Shown here: positions 1 through 8,879 of the stretch, piece after piece
Numbering within the stretch: position 1 is the stretch's first letter
Layout: each line of letters opens with the position of its first letter
From: Fulvimonas soli
GTDB taxonomy: Bacteria; Pseudomonadota; Gammaproteobacteria; Xanthomonadales; Rhodanobacteraceae
NCBI RefSeq assembly: GCF_003148905.1
Contig: NZ_QGHC01000002.1
Location: 62,001 to 126,000 of the forward strand
Reading direction: 5' to 3'
Length of the DNA: 64,000 nucleotides
Notes under the pieces: model-generated
Databases searched by the model: none
What the model was told of the DNA's origin: nothing
Seen by the model: only the letters and a program-made list of their open reading frames with translations
Translations under genes and position numbers: made by a program

Positions 1-684
1 GCCGACTTCGGCTTCCAGCGGCTCAAGCGCCGCTACTACGCGCTGGAAGCCTTCCTGGAGCACCCGTTCGACGGCAGGTGGTACGGCCGGATCGACTACA
101 CCTTCTCGCGCAGCTACGGCAACACCGAGGGCCAGCTGCGCTCGGACCTGTACAGCCAGGCGCGCGACTCCGGGCAGACCGCGACCTCGACCAGCGAGGA
201 CTGGGACAACGCCCCGATCATGGTCAACACCAACGGCGTGCAGAACAACGACCACAAGCACCAGCTGAAGCTGTACGGCTACTACCAGCTCACGCCCGAG
301 TGGCTGGTGTCGGCCAACCTGAGCCTGATCTCCGGCGCGCCCAGGCCCTGCCTCGGCTACTACGGCGAGGACCGCGAGGATCCGGCCGGCTACCAGAACA
401 ACTACCACTTCTGCTGGGGCGAGCCCTCGCCGCCGGGCAGCCACGGCCGCCTGCCCTGGTACCGCCAGCTGGACCTGGGCGCGAGCTACCGCCCGCTGTT
501 CGCCGACGGCAGGCTGGCCTTCGCGCTCAACGTGTTCAACGTGACCAACAGCCACGCCGTGCTCGGCATCTTCCCGCAGCGCGAGCTGGCCGGCGGCCCG
601 AACGTGGAGAACCCGCTGTACGGCACGCCGACCGTGCAGCAGGCGCCGCGCTACGTGCGGCTGAGCGCGAGCTACGACTACTGA
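1..684 (+). CDS. TonB-dependent receptor, C-terminal part (5' end outside window)
   Basis: The frame is open from the first base and ends with TGA at 682-684, giving about 227 residues of an outer-membrane beta-barrel. The segment alternates aromatic-rich strands with polar loops, has the NVFNVTN motif common near the end of TonB-dependent receptors, and finishes in SASYDY with a terminal tyrosine, as expected for BamA-recognised barrels. It looks like the large Oar-like receptors abundant in Xanthomonadales. The plug domain and TonB box are outside the window, so the substrate cannot be judged. A strong terminator follows at 705-731. Class is fairly certain; ligand unknown. Confidence 0.8.
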   Translation, partial: ADFGFQRLKRRYYALEAFLEHPFDGRWYGRIDYTFSRSYGNTEGQLRSDLYSQARDSGQTATSTSEDWDNAPIMVNTNGVQNNDHKHQLKLYGYYQLTPEWLVSANLSLISGAPRPCLGYYGEDREDPAGYQNNYHFCWGEPSPPGSHGRLPWYRQLDLGASYRPLFADGRLAFALNVFNVTNSHAVLGIFPQRELAGGPNVENPLYGTPTVQQAPRYVRLSASYDY

Positions 685-704
685 ACCTGTCGCTCCCGCA
701 AAAC

Positions 705-731
705 AAGGGCGGCCGCAGGGCCGCCCTTTTT
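705..731 (+). terminator. Rho-independent terminator after the receptor gene
   Basis: A perfect 10-bp stem (AAGGGCGGCC / GGCCGCCCTT) with a GCAG tetraloop is followed by a T-run. It lies between convergent genes and can serve both strands. Confidence 0.9.
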
Positions 732-750
732 CGTTTGCGTCATGCCGCCG

Positions 751-1956
751 TCAGCCCTTGCTCACCGCCGCGACGGCCCCGGCCACGTAGTCGATGTTGG
801 CCTCGTTGAGCGCGGCCACGCAGATGCGCCCGGTGGAGAGCGCGTAGATGGCGTATTCCTCGCGCAGGCGCTCGACCTGCGCCCTGGACAGGCCCGAGTA
901 GGAGAACATGCCCGCCTGCCGGGTGAAGAAGCCGTACTGCGGCGCGCCGCGCGCGGCCAGCTTGTCCACCAGCGCGGCGCGCATGGCGTGGATGCGCCCG
1001 CGCATCTGGCCCAGCTCGCCTTCCCAGCGCGCGCGCAGCTCGTCGCTCTCCAGCACGCCGGCGACCAGCAGCGCGCCGTGCGCGGCGGGGCTGGAATAGT
1101 TGGCGCGGATGGTCGCCTTGATGCGCGAGCGCAGCCGCGCCGCCTCCTCGCGGTCGGCGCCGACGAAGGACAGCGCGCCCACCCGCTCGCCGTACAGCGA
1201 GAACGACTTGGAATACGAGTTGGCCACCACGAAGGCGTCCACGCCGGCCTCGCCGAGCAGGCGGATCGCCAGCGCGTCGCGCTCGGTGCCGCGGTCGAAG
1301 CCCTGGTAGGCGATGTCCACGAACGGCAGCAGGTGGCGTTCCTTCAGCAGCGCCACCACCTGGTGCCACTGCGTGGCGTCCAGGTCCACGCCGGTGGGGT
1401 TGTGGCAGCAGGCGTGCAGCAGCACCACCGTGCCCGGCTGCAGCCGGCCCAGGTCCTCCAGCAGGCCGGCGTGGTCCACGCCCTTGCTCGCCGGGTCGTA
1501 GTAGCGGTATTCGAGCAGCTCGAAGCCGGCGGTGCGGAACACCACGTGGTGGTTGCCCCAGCTCGGGCTGCTGATCGCCACCTTCGCGCCGGGGCCGAGG
1601 ATCTGCCGGAGCAGGTCCGCGCCCACGCGCAGCGCGCCGCTGCCGCCGATGGTCTGCGCGGTGGCCACGCGGCCGGCGGCCAGCAGCGGCGAGTCGGCGC
1701 CGAACAGCAGCTTCTGGGTGGCGCGGTCGTAGGCCGGCAGGCCGTCGATCGGCAGGTAGCCGCGCGGCCTGGGGTCGCGCGCCAGCGCCTGCTCCACCTC
1801 GCGCACGCACTCCAGCAGCGGCACCCGGCCCGCCTCGTCCACGTAGATGCCCACGCCGAGGTTCACCTTGTTCGGGCGGGGATCGGCCAGGTACTGCTCG
1901 GTGAGGCCGAGGATCGGATCGCCCGGGGCCATTTCGACATGCGCAAACAGGGACAC
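751..1956 (-). CDS. tyrB: Aromatic amino acid aminotransferase
   Basis: A 401-residue class I PLP aminotransferase that transfers the amino group of aromatic amino acids or aspartate to 2-oxoglutarate. Hallmarks: an N-terminal GDPILGL, HNPTG near residue 185, and the PLP lysine K250 in NSYSKSFSLYGERVG. The chosen start is GTG at 1956, giving VSLFAHVEM, because xanthomonad TyrB proteins begin with this pattern (MSFFANVEM); an ATG eight codons downstream is the alternative. It is cytoplasmic. The gene lies convergent to the receptor gene and upstream of it is ttcA on the same strand, 56 bp away. Aspartate versus aromatic preference cannot be read from sequence. Confidence 0.92.
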   Translation of the reverse strand: MSLFAHVEMAPGDPILGLTEQYLADPRPNKVNLGVGIYVDEAGRVPLLECVREVEQALARDPRPRGYLPIDGLPAYDRATQKLLFGADSPLLAAGRVATAQTIGGSGALRVGADLLRQILGPGAKVAISSPSWGNHHVVFRTAGFELLEYRYYDPASKGVDHAGLLEDLGRLQPGTVVLLHACCHNPTGVDLDATQWHQVVALLKERHLLPFVDIAYQGFDRGTERDALAIRLLGEAGVDAFVVANSYSKSFSLYGERVGALSFVGADREEAARLRSRIKATIRANYSSPAAHGALLVAGVLESDELRARWEGELGQMRGRIHAMRAALVDKLAARGAPQYGFFTRQAGMFSYSGLSRAQVERLREEYAIYALSTGRICVAALNEANIDYVAGAVAAVSKG

Positions 1957-2012
1957 GGTCAGGCTCGCTCGCTTGGGTTGAAAAGTATGGAAGTATAGAC
2001 GTCCGGACGCGC

Positions 2013-2882
2013 TCACGTCCCGTCGCCATGCGGCGCGCCGGCCAGCCAGCCGTGCGCGTCGGCGCGCGCCGCGCCCGCGCGCGCGCCCAGCGCGGCGAAG
2101 TCGAACAGGCGGCGGTCGGCCAGCTGCGAGGGCGCCACGTTGCCCAGCGCGCGGAACATCGTCTCGCTGCGGCCGGGGTGCTGGCGCTCCCACTCGTCCA
2201 GCATCCGGCGCACCGCCTTGCGCTGCAGGTCCTCCTGCGAGCCGCACAGGTTGCACGGGATGATCGGGAACTGCCTGAGCCGCGCGTACTCGGCGATGTC
2301 GCTTTCCCTGCAGTAGGCCAGCGGGCGGATCACCACGTGGCGGCCGTCGTCCGAGCGCAGCTTGGGCGGCATCGCCTTCAGGCTGGCCTGGTGGAACAGG
2401 TTGAGGAAGAAGGTGGCGAGGATGTCGTCGCGGTGGTGGCCCAGCGCGATCTTGGTCACGCCGTTGGCCGCCGCCCAGGTGTACAGCGCGCCGCGGCGCA
2501 GCCGCGAGCACAGGCTGCACATGGTCTTGCCCTGCGGGATCACCCGCGTCACCGTGCTGTAGGTGTCCTGCTCGATGATGTGGAACGGCACGCCGCGCGC
2601 GGCGAGGTATTCCGGCAGCACGTGCGCGGGAAAGCCCGGCTGCTTCTGGTCCAGGTTCACCGCGACCAGCTCGAAGCGCACCGGCGCGCTGGCCTTGAGC
2701 GAGAGCAGGACGTCCAGCAGGGTGTAGGAGTCCTTGCCGCCGGACAGGCAGACCATCACCTTGTCGCCTTCCTCGATCATCTGGAAGTCGGCGATCGCCT
2801 GGCCCACCTGGTGGCGCAGGCGCTTGGCCAGCTTGCCGGCCTCGTAGGTCTGCTTGCGGGAGGGTTCGGGCTGCGCGGACAT
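2013..2882 (-). CDS. ttcA: tRNA 2-thiocytidine(32) synthetase TtcA
   Basis: A 289-residue ATP-dependent enzyme that thiolates cytidine 32 in a subset of tRNAs. The PP-loop SGGKDS sits at residues 47-52. Two Cys pairs, C122/C125 (CSLC) and C210/C213 (CNLC), match the TtcA motifs that hold the iron-sulfur cluster. Length and motif order are those of the family. The gene is divergent from the DUF465 gene at 2982 across a 99-bp gap that must hold both promoters. Confidence 0.95.
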   Translation of the reverse strand: MSAQPEPSRKQTYEAGKLAKRLRHQVGQAIADFQMIEEGDKVMVCLSGGKDSYTLLDVLLSLKASAPVRFELVAVNLDQKQPGFPAHVLPEYLAARGVPFHIIEQDTYSTVTRVIPQGKTMCSLCSRLRRGALYTWAAANGVTKIALGHHRDDILATFFLNLFHQASLKAMPPKLRSDDGRHVVIRPLAYCRESDIAEYARLRQFPIIPCNLCGSQEDLQRKAVRRMLDEWERQHPGRSETMFRALGNVAPSQLADRRLFDFAALGARAGAARADAHGWLAGAPHGDGT

Positions 2883-2981
2883 GGGCGGGGAAAGGCGTGC
2901 GGGACGCGCATTGTAGCCCGCCGCCGCCGGCGCGGCCCGGGCGCGCTAGACTTGGGGTTCGCCACGCTGTAGCCACCGCCC

Positions 2982-3188
2982 ATGCAGCTTCAGAATCCCG
3001 CCGAGATCGCCCGCCACCTGGCCGAGCTGCGCCAGGAGCACCGCGATCTGGACACCGCCATCGCGCAGCTGGCGTCCTCGTTCGGCTACGACGAGCTGCA
3101 GCTCACCCGCCTGAAGAAGCGCAAGCTGCTGCTGAAGGACGCCATCGCGCGGCTGGAGAGCAAGCTGATCCCGGACCTGGACGCCTAG
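2982..3188 (+). CDS. DUF465 / YdcH family small coiled-coil protein
   Basis: A 68-residue basic, helical protein. It is built as one helical hairpin: an N-terminal helix, a short FGYDELQLTRLKKRKLLLKD turn-and-helix segment typical of DUF465 (YdcH family), and a C-terminal IARLESKL helix. Family function is unknown. The ATG is clear and follows a short intergenic space shared with divergent ttcA. No signal peptide or membrane segment is visible. Confidence 0.85.
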   Translation: MQLQNPAEIARHLAELRQEHRDLDTAIAQLASSFGYDELQLTRLKKRKLLLKDAIARLESKLIPDLDA

Positions 3189-3307
3189 CCGCCGCGGGCC
3201 GTGGCGTGGCGCGCACGTGGCGGCGGCGTGGCCTGGCGGATCCTTCCCTCATCGCCACCCGTTACGGGAACGGCATCGATGGGCGCGGCATCCACTTCTC
3301 CTACACC

Positions 3308-3384
3308 GTCGTTCCCGCGCAAGCGGGAATCCAGGTGGCTCTTGCGCGCGACGGACGATGGATGCCCGCTTGCGCGGGAACGAC
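3308..3384. repeat. Inverted-repeat element (REP/MITE-like)
   Basis: Perfect 20-bp arms, 3308-3327 and 3365-3384, enclose 37 bp. Each arm contains the core GTTCCCGCGCAAGCGGG, itself palindromic, closely resembling the dispersed intergenic repeat seen in many beta- and gammaproteobacteria. The rest of 3189-3442 shows no gene. Confidence 0.8.
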
Positions 3385-3442
3385 GCCATCGAAAAGCCGG
3401 GCGACGAGGGGAACCCGGGGCCCATCCTCGCGGCAACCGCCC

Positions 3443-4831
3443 TCACAGCAGCCGGTTGATCAGCCGGTCCAGCCGCACCCGGCTCAGCCGGCGCAGCAGC
3501 CGGCGCACTTCCGCCGGGTAGCGGCGCGGGCTCTCCAGCGCGCGGTAGTCGTCCAGCCGCACGGCGTGGCGGCGGAGCGCCTGCCACTCGGCCGCGTGCT
3601 GCGCGGCGAGCAGGCCGGCCGGGTCGCGCAGCAACAGGCCGTTCTCCAGGTCCAGCGCCCACGCGCGGGGGTTGAGGTTGTGGCCGGTGAGCAGGGCGAC
3701 GTCATGGTCCACGAACAGCCCCTTCAGGTGGTAGCTGTTCTCGCCGTGCCGCCACAGCCACAGGTTGAGCTGGCCGCGCGCGACGTGCGCCTGGTGCGCG
3801 CGCGCGAAGCGGCGCAGGTTGGCCTCGTACAGGTAGGGCAGCAGGCCGATGCGGCGGAACGGCTGCTCCGGCGGGATGTAGAAGTCGTTGGCGGTCTTGT
3901 CGCCGACCATGATGTCGATGGTGCAGCCGCGCCGCAGCAGCCGGCCCAGCGCGGCGCGCACCGGACGCGGCAGGTTGAAGTACGGCGTGAACAGCACCAC
4001 CCGCTCGCGCGCGTCGCGCAGCAGCGCGAGCACCGCGTCGTTGAGCGCGTTGCCGTTGCGGCCGAAGCCGAGCAGCGGCGTCACCGCCACCTCGCCGGCC
4101 GCCAGCTCCGCCGCCGGCACGCGGTAACGCGCGCCCTGCAGGCGCCGGCGCAGCTGGCGGATCGCCGGCTGCAGCTCGCGCGTGGACGGCAGCGGCGCGC
4201 GGCCGAGCCGCTGCACCGCCGCGTCGTTCCGGAAATGCTCGCGCACGAAGCCGGCCATGCTCTCGGCCAGCGGCGCGTGCTCGACCAGGTGGTAGCGGTC
4301 CAGCCGGTAGCGGCCGTGCCTGGCGAGGTAGACGTCGTTGAGGCTGGCGCCGCTGTACAGCACCGCGTCGTCGATCACGAAGCCCTTCAGGTGCAGCACG
4401 CCGAACAGCTCGCGGTTCTGCACCGGCACGCCGTAGACCGCAATGCCCTCGCCCAGGCGGGCGGCGTAGTCGCGGTACATCGCCGCGTTGCCCTCGCTCC
4501 GCGCCTTGCCGATCAGGCCGCGGCGGGCGCGGTGCCAGTCGACGTAGACCGCCACCTGCAGCGCCGGCTGCGCGGCCTTGGCCGCATACAGCGCATCAAG
4601 CACCTCGCGGCCGCCGTCGTCGTCCTGCAGGTACAGCGCCACCAGCACGATGCGCCGCCGCGCCTGCGCGATGCGCTCCAGCAGCGTGCGGCGGAACTGC
4701 GCCGGCCCGTCCAGCGGGCGGATCGCCGCGGCCGGCACGGCGAAGGCGGGCGCAGGCGCGCGCGCGCCGGACGGTGGCCGTCGCGGCAGCAGGCGGCGGG
4801 CGAGGCGGCGGGAGGCGGCGAGCGGGCTCAT
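3443..4831 (-). CDS. pssA: CDP-diacylglycerol-serine O-phosphatidyltransferase (PssA, PLD family)
   Basis: A 462-residue phospholipase-D-superfamily protein that makes phosphatidylserine, the precursor of phosphatidylethanolamine. Two HxK motifs are visible: HLKGFVIDD with H147/K149 and HLKGLFVDHD with H368/K370. The second is followed by LLTGHNLNPRAWALDLEN and the C-terminus by RIRLDRLI-like basic helices, the pattern of enterobacterial PssA rather than of cardiolipin synthases. It is a peripheral membrane enzyme without membrane spans. A basic, proline-rich N-terminus precedes the first domain. The main alternative, cardiolipin synthase, fits the C-terminus less well. Confidence 0.88.
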   Translation of the reverse strand: MSPLAASRRLARRLLPRRPPSGARAPAPAFAVPAAAIRPLDGPAQFRRTLLERIAQARRRIVLVALYLQDDDGGREVLDALYAAKAAQPALQVAVYVDWHRARRGLIGKARSEGNAAMYRDYAARLGEGIAVYGVPVQNRELFGVLHLKGFVIDDAVLYSGASLNDVYLARHGRYRLDRYHLVEHAPLAESMAGFVREHFRNDAAVQRLGRAPLPSTRELQPAIRQLRRRLQGARYRVPAAELAAGEVAVTPLLGFGRNGNALNDAVLALLRDARERVVLFTPYFNLPRPVRAALGRLLRRGCTIDIMVGDKTANDFYIPPEQPFRRIGLLPYLYEANLRRFARAHQAHVARGQLNLWLWRHGENSYHLKGLFVDHDVALLTGHNLNPRAWALDLENGLLLRDPAGLLAAQHAAEWQALRRHAVRLDDYRALESPRRYPAEVRRLLRRLSRVRLDRLINRLL

Positions 4832-4859
4832 GGCCGCGATGGTATCGCGGCCGCGCCGC

Positions 4860-5867
4860 TCAGCCGCCGCCGGCGCGGTGCGGGTGCACCTCGATGGTGG
4901 CGGTCATGCCGGCGGCGAGCAGCACGTCCCGCGGCAGGTGCTCCGTGTCGATGGCGATGCGCACCGGCACGCGCTGCGCCAGCCGCACCCAGTTGAAGGT
5001 GGGGTTGACGTCGGCCAGCAGGTCGCTGCCGGCCGGGTTGTCGCGGTCGGTGATGCCGCGCGCGATGCCGGTGATGGTGCCCTTCAGGCGCGCGCCGCCG
5101 GCCATCAGCCGGATGTCCACGCCGTCGCCCACGCGCAGTTGCGGCAGCTTGGTCTCCTCGAAGTAGCCATAGATGTAGTAGCTGTGGCTGTCGATCAGCG
5201 CCAGCCGTGCCGCGCCCGCGGCGGCGTAGTCGCCCACGCGCAGGTCGAGGTTGGTGACGTAGCCGTCCACCGGCGCGCGCACCTCGGTGCGCGCCAGGTC
5301 GAGCCGCGCGCGGTCGAGCGCGGCCTGCGCCTGCTCCACCGCCGCCGCGGCCTGCTCCCGCGCCGCCGCGGCCTGGCTGCCGCCGGCCTGCGCCTGCTGC
5401 CAGGTGGCGCGGGCCGAGTTGGCGGCGGCGACGGCGTCGTTGCGCGCCTCCTTCGAGATCACGTCGCCGATGCGCTGGCGGCGCTCGGCCTGCGCCGCGT
5501 ACATCTCGTACTCGGCGCGGCGCGCGGCGGCGCCGGCGGCCGCGGCGCTGATGCTGGCGCCGGCCGCACGCGCGCCGGCCACGGCGGCGGCGAGGTTGGC
5601 CTCGGCCTGCGCCACCGCGTTGCGGAAGCGCGCCTGGTCGATCACGAACAGCAGCTCGCCCTTGCGCACGAACTGGTTGTCGCGCACCGCCACCCGGCTG
5701 ACCAGGCCGGACACGTCCGGCGCCACCTGCACCACGTCGGCGCGCACGCGGCCGTCGCGGGTCCACGGCGAATACAGGTAGTGCTGCCACAGTGCGCGGC
5801 CGAGCAGCAGGGCCAGCGCGACCACGGCGGCGGTGAGGAGGAAACGCAGGAGCGAGGCGATTTTCAT
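4860..5867 (-). CDS. aaeA: AaeA-like periplasmic adaptor of a hydroxybenzoate efflux pump
   Basis: A 335-residue HlyD-family membrane fusion protein. Residues about 7-25 form the single inner-membrane anchor. A biotinyl/lipoyl-like half motif (APDVSGLVSRVAVRDNQFV) is followed by a long Ala-rich helical hairpin (about 85-205) and the second lipoyl half (RAPVDGYVTNL). It is expected to bridge the FUSC-type inner-membrane protein AaeB and an outer-membrane channel. It is the last gene of the MarR-aaeB-aaeX-aaeA unit, 9 bp after aaeX. Assignment as hydroxybenzoate exporter rests on the gene set; substrate is inferred. Confidence 0.85.
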   Translation of the reverse strand: MKIASLLRFLLTAAVVALALLLGRALWQHYLYSPWTRDGRVRADVVQVAPDVSGLVSRVAVRDNQFVRKGELLFVIDQARFRNAVAQAEANLAAAVAGARAAGASISAAAAGAAARRAEYEMYAAQAERRQRIGDVISKEARNDAVAAANSARATWQQAQAGGSQAAAAREQAAAAVEQAQAALDRARLDLARTEVRAPVDGYVTNLDLRVGDYAAAGAARLALIDSHSYYIYGYFEETKLPQLRVGDGVDIRLMAGGARLKGTITGIARGITDRDNPAGSDLLADVNPTFNWVRLAQRVPVRIAIDTEHLPRDVLLAAGMTATIEVHPHRAGGG

Positions 5868-5876
5868 GGCGGCGAC

Positions 5877-6077
5877 TCAACGGACCAGCAGCAGCCCCGC
5901 CGCGCCGAACAGGCAGACGAACAGGGCCAGACGGAACAGCGAGGCGTGCCAGACCCGGCGGTACAGCCCGAGCCGACCGAACGCGAGGTCCAGCAGCACC
6001 ATCAGCACCAGGCAGCCGACGAACACCGGCAGCAGGCCGGGCATCAACATGCCGTGGAAGGCAATCTCAAGCGGCAT
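5877..6077 (-). CDS. aaeX: AaeX-like DUF1656 small membrane protein
   Basis: A 66-residue protein with two hydrophobic segments, about residues 10-31 and 48-64, as in DUF1656/AaeX proteins that accompany AaeA and AaeB. Its start lies inside the 3' end of aaeB (11-bp overlap), indicating translational coupling. Its role in the pump is not known; it is probably an accessory membrane subunit. Confidence 0.85.
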   Translation of the reverse strand: MPLEIAFHGMLMPGLLPVFVGCLVLMVLLDLAFGRLGLYRRVWHASLFRLALFVCLFGAAGLLLVR

Positions 6078-8178
6078 CGGCGGACTCCACCGGAGGAGCG
6101 GCGCGCAGCGCGGCGACCAGCGGCGACTCGTCGTCGCGCAGCGCGCTGCGCAGCTGGTACAGGTGGTTGCGCGGCCGCGGCGGCGCCAGCGCGATGGCAG
6201 TGTCCACCGCGCGGTCGGCGGCGCGCCAGCGCGCGGCGTCGGGCCAGCGGTACAGCGCCGCCACCGCCTGCACGGCCGCCTCGCCGGCGGCGCGCGCGGC
6301 CGGCGCCAGCCCGCCCGCGGCGAGGTCCTGGCGCAGCTCGATCAGCGCGCGGCCGCTCTCCTGCACCGCCAGCGACCAGGCCAGCAGGGTGCGCGACTCG
6401 GCGCTGCCCGGCCGCGTGTGCGTGACCGCCTGCAGCAGCAGGTCGCGGCTGCGGCTCTCGAAGCGCCACAGCAGCCCGGCCAGCGGCGCGGTGCCGGCCA
6501 GCCAGACCAGCCGGCGCAGCTGCCGCAGCTGGCGGCGGCGCTGCCAGCCGGTGCCGGCCAGGCCGGGCAGCAGCATGAAGGCGGCGCCCGACAGCGCCAG
6601 GCCGCCGAGCTGGGCGATGGCGTCGTTGAAGACGTGCTCCGGGTCGTAGACCATCGGGTTCTTCAGCGCGAGGATGTAGACGAAGCCCAGCGTGTAGCCC
6701 GCGCCGACGCCCGGCAGGCCGTCGCGGGTGGACAGGTACGGGCCGATCAGCAGCAGCGGCAGCGTGCCGGCGACCAGCATGGGGAAGCCGTCGCTGCCCG
6801 GCAGCAGCCCGAACACCGTCACCGCGGCGCCGAGCATGCCCAGCGCGTAGCCGGCCAGGGTGTGCAGCACCGAGCCGACCGGGTTGGGCGAGGCCGCCAT
6901 CAGCCCGCTGAAGATGGTCGCCAGCAGCATCGCGCTGGCGCCGAAGGCCCAGCCGCTGGCTAGCCAGAACGCGCTCAGCGCGAGCATGGTGAGGAAGGTG
7001 CGCAGCACCGCCAGCCCGGCGTTGGCCATGTCCGTGCTGCGGCTGAAATGCACCCGCTCGACGCCGCCGCGGACCGCCGCGCCGGTGCGCAGCGCCTGCT
7101 CGGTGGCGACGAAGTCCGCCAGCTCGCCGACGAAGCGCGCGAGCAGCGCCGCGCCGGTGTCGAACTCCATCCGCTCGCCGTCGCCGGCGAGGCCCGCGCG
7201 CAGCTCCGCGGCGCGCCCGGGCAGCGCCCGCGCGCAGGCGTCCAGCTGCGGCACCAGCGCGTCCAGCCCGTCGCCGGCCTGCCCGGCCGGCGGCGTGAGC
7301 GCGGCGGCGAGCGGGCGGTACAGCGCGATCAGCGCGGCGGCCACCGCCGCGCGCCCGCCGCGCTGCATGCGGTTGATCAGGTGGTGCAGCGACTGGAAGC
7401 TGGTGGCGGCGGCCATGTAGCGCTGGTTGAGCAGGCGCATGCGGCGGCTGCGCAGGCGCACCTCCGGGTCCTCGAAGATCACCGAGGCGCGCAGGTCCTC
7501 CAGCCGCACCGCCGCGCGCACCGAGGCCAGCTGCGCGTCCTGCATCGCCTCGCGCGGGATGCTGCCGGCGGTGCTGCCGCGCACGAAGGCGAGGAACCCG
7601 GTGAAGTGGGCGCGCGCGCTCTGCCGCAGGATCGGCCGCAGCCGCTCGGGCAGCACCACCTCGCTGACCAGCGCCGACACCGCGATGCCGAGCAGCACCT
7701 CGCTCACGCGCATCACCGCCGAGTCGAACACGCCGTAGGGATCGCCCACCGCCGGCAGCGCCACGATCGCCGCGGTGTAGCCGGCCAGCACGAAGCCGTA
7801 GGCCATGAAGTTGCGGTAGCGCATCGCGCCGCCCGCGCACAGCGCCACCCACAGCGACAGGCTGGGCAGGAACAGCTCGCGCTGCTGCGGGAACAGCCCC
7901 ATCAGGGCCAGCCCCACCAGGCTGCCCGCCAGCGTGCCCAGCGCGCGGTAGAAGCTCTTGGCCAGCACCATGCCGCTGTGCGGGTGCATCACGATCGACA
8001 CCGTGATCATGGTGGTGGCCGGCTGCTCCAGCTGCAGCCACATCGCCAGCCAGGCGCCCAGGTACATCGCCAGCATGGTCTTGCCGACGAAGATCCACGC
8101 GCGCCCCTCGCCGGCGAGGAACCCGCCCAGCCAGGGCCGGCGCGGGGCCTGCACGGCGGCGTCGGAGACGGCGGCCAT
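6067..8178 (-). CDS. aaeB: AaeB-like FUSC-family aromatic acid exporter
   Basis: A 703-residue inner-membrane protein of the FUSC (fusaric acid resistance) family. Two membrane halves, about residues 30-190 and 385-545, each with five or six hydrophobic helices, flank a soluble central region, and a soluble C-terminal region follows. In E. coli AaeB exports p-hydroxybenzoate and related aromatic acids. It starts 5 bp after the MarR gene and overlaps aaeX. A XanB2-type chorismatase at 37.6 kb probably makes 3-/4-hydroxybenzoate in this cell, so an exporter for these acids makes physiological sense (inference). Confidence 0.85.
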   Translation of the reverse strand: MAAVSDAAVQAPRRPWLGGFLAGEGRAWIFVGKTMLAMYLGAWLAMWLQLEQPATTMITVSIVMHPHSGMVLAKSFYRALGTLAGSLVGLALMGLFPQQRELFLPSLSLWVALCAGGAMRYRNFMAYGFVLAGYTAAIVALPAVGDPYGVFDSAVMRVSEVLLGIAVSALVSEVVLPERLRPILRQSARAHFTGFLAFVRGSTAGSIPREAMQDAQLASVRAAVRLEDLRASVIFEDPEVRLRSRRMRLLNQRYMAAATSFQSLHHLINRMQRGGRAAVAAALIALYRPLAAALTPPAGQAGDGLDALVPQLDACARALPGRAAELRAGLAGDGERMEFDTGAALLARFVGELADFVATEQALRTGAAVRGGVERVHFSRSTDMANAGLAVLRTFLTMLALSAFWLASGWAFGASAMLLATIFSGLMAASPNPVGSVLHTLAGYALGMLGAAVTVFGLLPGSDGFPMLVAGTLPLLLIGPYLSTRDGLPGVGAGYTLGFVYILALKNPMVYDPEHVFNDAIAQLGGLALSGAAFMLLPGLAGTGWQRRRQLRQLRRLVWLAGTAPLAGLLWRFESRSRDLLLQAVTHTRPGSAESRTLLAWSLAVQESGRALIELRQDLAAGGLAPAARAAGEAAVQAVAALYRWPDAARWRAADRAVDTAIALAPPRPRNHLYQLRSALRDDESPLVAALRAAPPVESADAA

Positions 8179-8182
8179 CGCC

Positions 8183-8677
8183 TCAGCCCCGGTCGAGCCC
8201 GTCGAGGAACTTCTTCAGCAGCTTCTCCAGCTGCGCCATCTCGCGCGGCGCGAGCGCGGCGGCCTGCCGCTGCAGCAGCGCGCAGATGCCCGGGAGGAAG
8301 TCCTCGATCATCGCCACACCCGCCTTGGTCAGCGTGAGCGCCACCTTGCGCCGGTCCGCGTCGCTGCTGGCGCGCTCGACGAGCCCCTTGTCGCACAGCC
8401 CGTCGGCAAGCCGCGTGATGTTGGCCGACTTCTCCCCCGCGGCCCCGGCCAGCTGCGACGGGTTGAGCGTATACCCCGCGGTGCCGTACAGCATCATCAG
8501 CAGGTTGTACTCGGCGTGGTTGATGCCCCAGGGCCTGAGCTGCGCGTTGGCGTCGTCGTGCACGCGCTTGTAGATGTGCTTGACCAGCCGCACCAGCACC
8601 GCCGGCTGGCGGGGAAAGGCCGGGTACTGCCGGCAGGTGAAGGCCAGGCGCTGTTCGGTGGGCTCGAAGCTGCTCAT
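8183..8677 (-). CDS. MarR-family regulator of the aae-type efflux operon
   Basis: A 164-residue winged-helix protein. The recognition region (AGAAGEKSANITRLADGLCDKGLVERASSDADRR, given here only as its position, about residues 82-115) ends in the DxRR-type wing of MarR proteins. It is the first gene of the efflux operon, immediately upstream of aaeB. An AT-rich imperfect palindrome at 8716-8742, just before the start codon, is the likely operator, so autoregulated repression relieved by an aromatic acid is the expected logic. The enteric aae system instead uses the LysR regulator AaeR. Confidence 0.88.
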   Translation of the reverse strand: MSSFEPTEQRLAFTCRQYPAFPRQPAVLVRLVKHIYKRVHDDANAQLRPWGINHAEYNLLMMLYGTAGYTLNPSQLAGAAGEKSANITRLADGLCDKGLVERASSDADRRKVALTLTKAGVAMIEDFLPGICALLQRQAAALAPREMAQLEKLLKKFLDGLDRG

Positions 8678-8715
8678 GACGGGTCCCGGGAAGCCGGTGG
8701 ATGCCGCGGCATTAT

Positions 8716-8742
8716 TTCATATATGTAATATCAATATGTGAA
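8716..8742. promoter_or_regulatory. Likely MarR operator and promoter of the efflux operon
   Basis: An AT-rich island in GC-rich DNA carries near-inverted half sites TTCATATA and TATGTGAA (one mismatch) separated by 11 bp, 38 bp upstream of the MarR start. Size and position fit a MarR operator; it could also affect the divergent S46 gene. Confidence 0.6.
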
Positions 8743-8879
8743 TATTAGGCCAGCGGCCCGCCGGCGGCAAGCCGCCTGGGCCGAAAGTCACCTTCCCCGC
8801 CCGGCCGGCGGGTGCCACGATGCGGGGAACCCTCCCTGTCCGGCGCCGCGCGCCGGCCCATCCCGATGGAGTGCCCGCG

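Noticed and set aside
3189-3442. Possible CRISPR array from repeated GTTCCCGCG/CGCGGGAAC units
   Set aside because: Only two arms in inverted orientation, no regular spacing or spacers; a dispersed inverted repeat. No CRISPR array is seen anywhere in the window.
3443-4831. Cardiolipin synthase
   Set aside because: Two HxK motifs fit both, but the GHNLNPRAWALDLEN block and the basic C-terminus match phosphatidylserine synthase.
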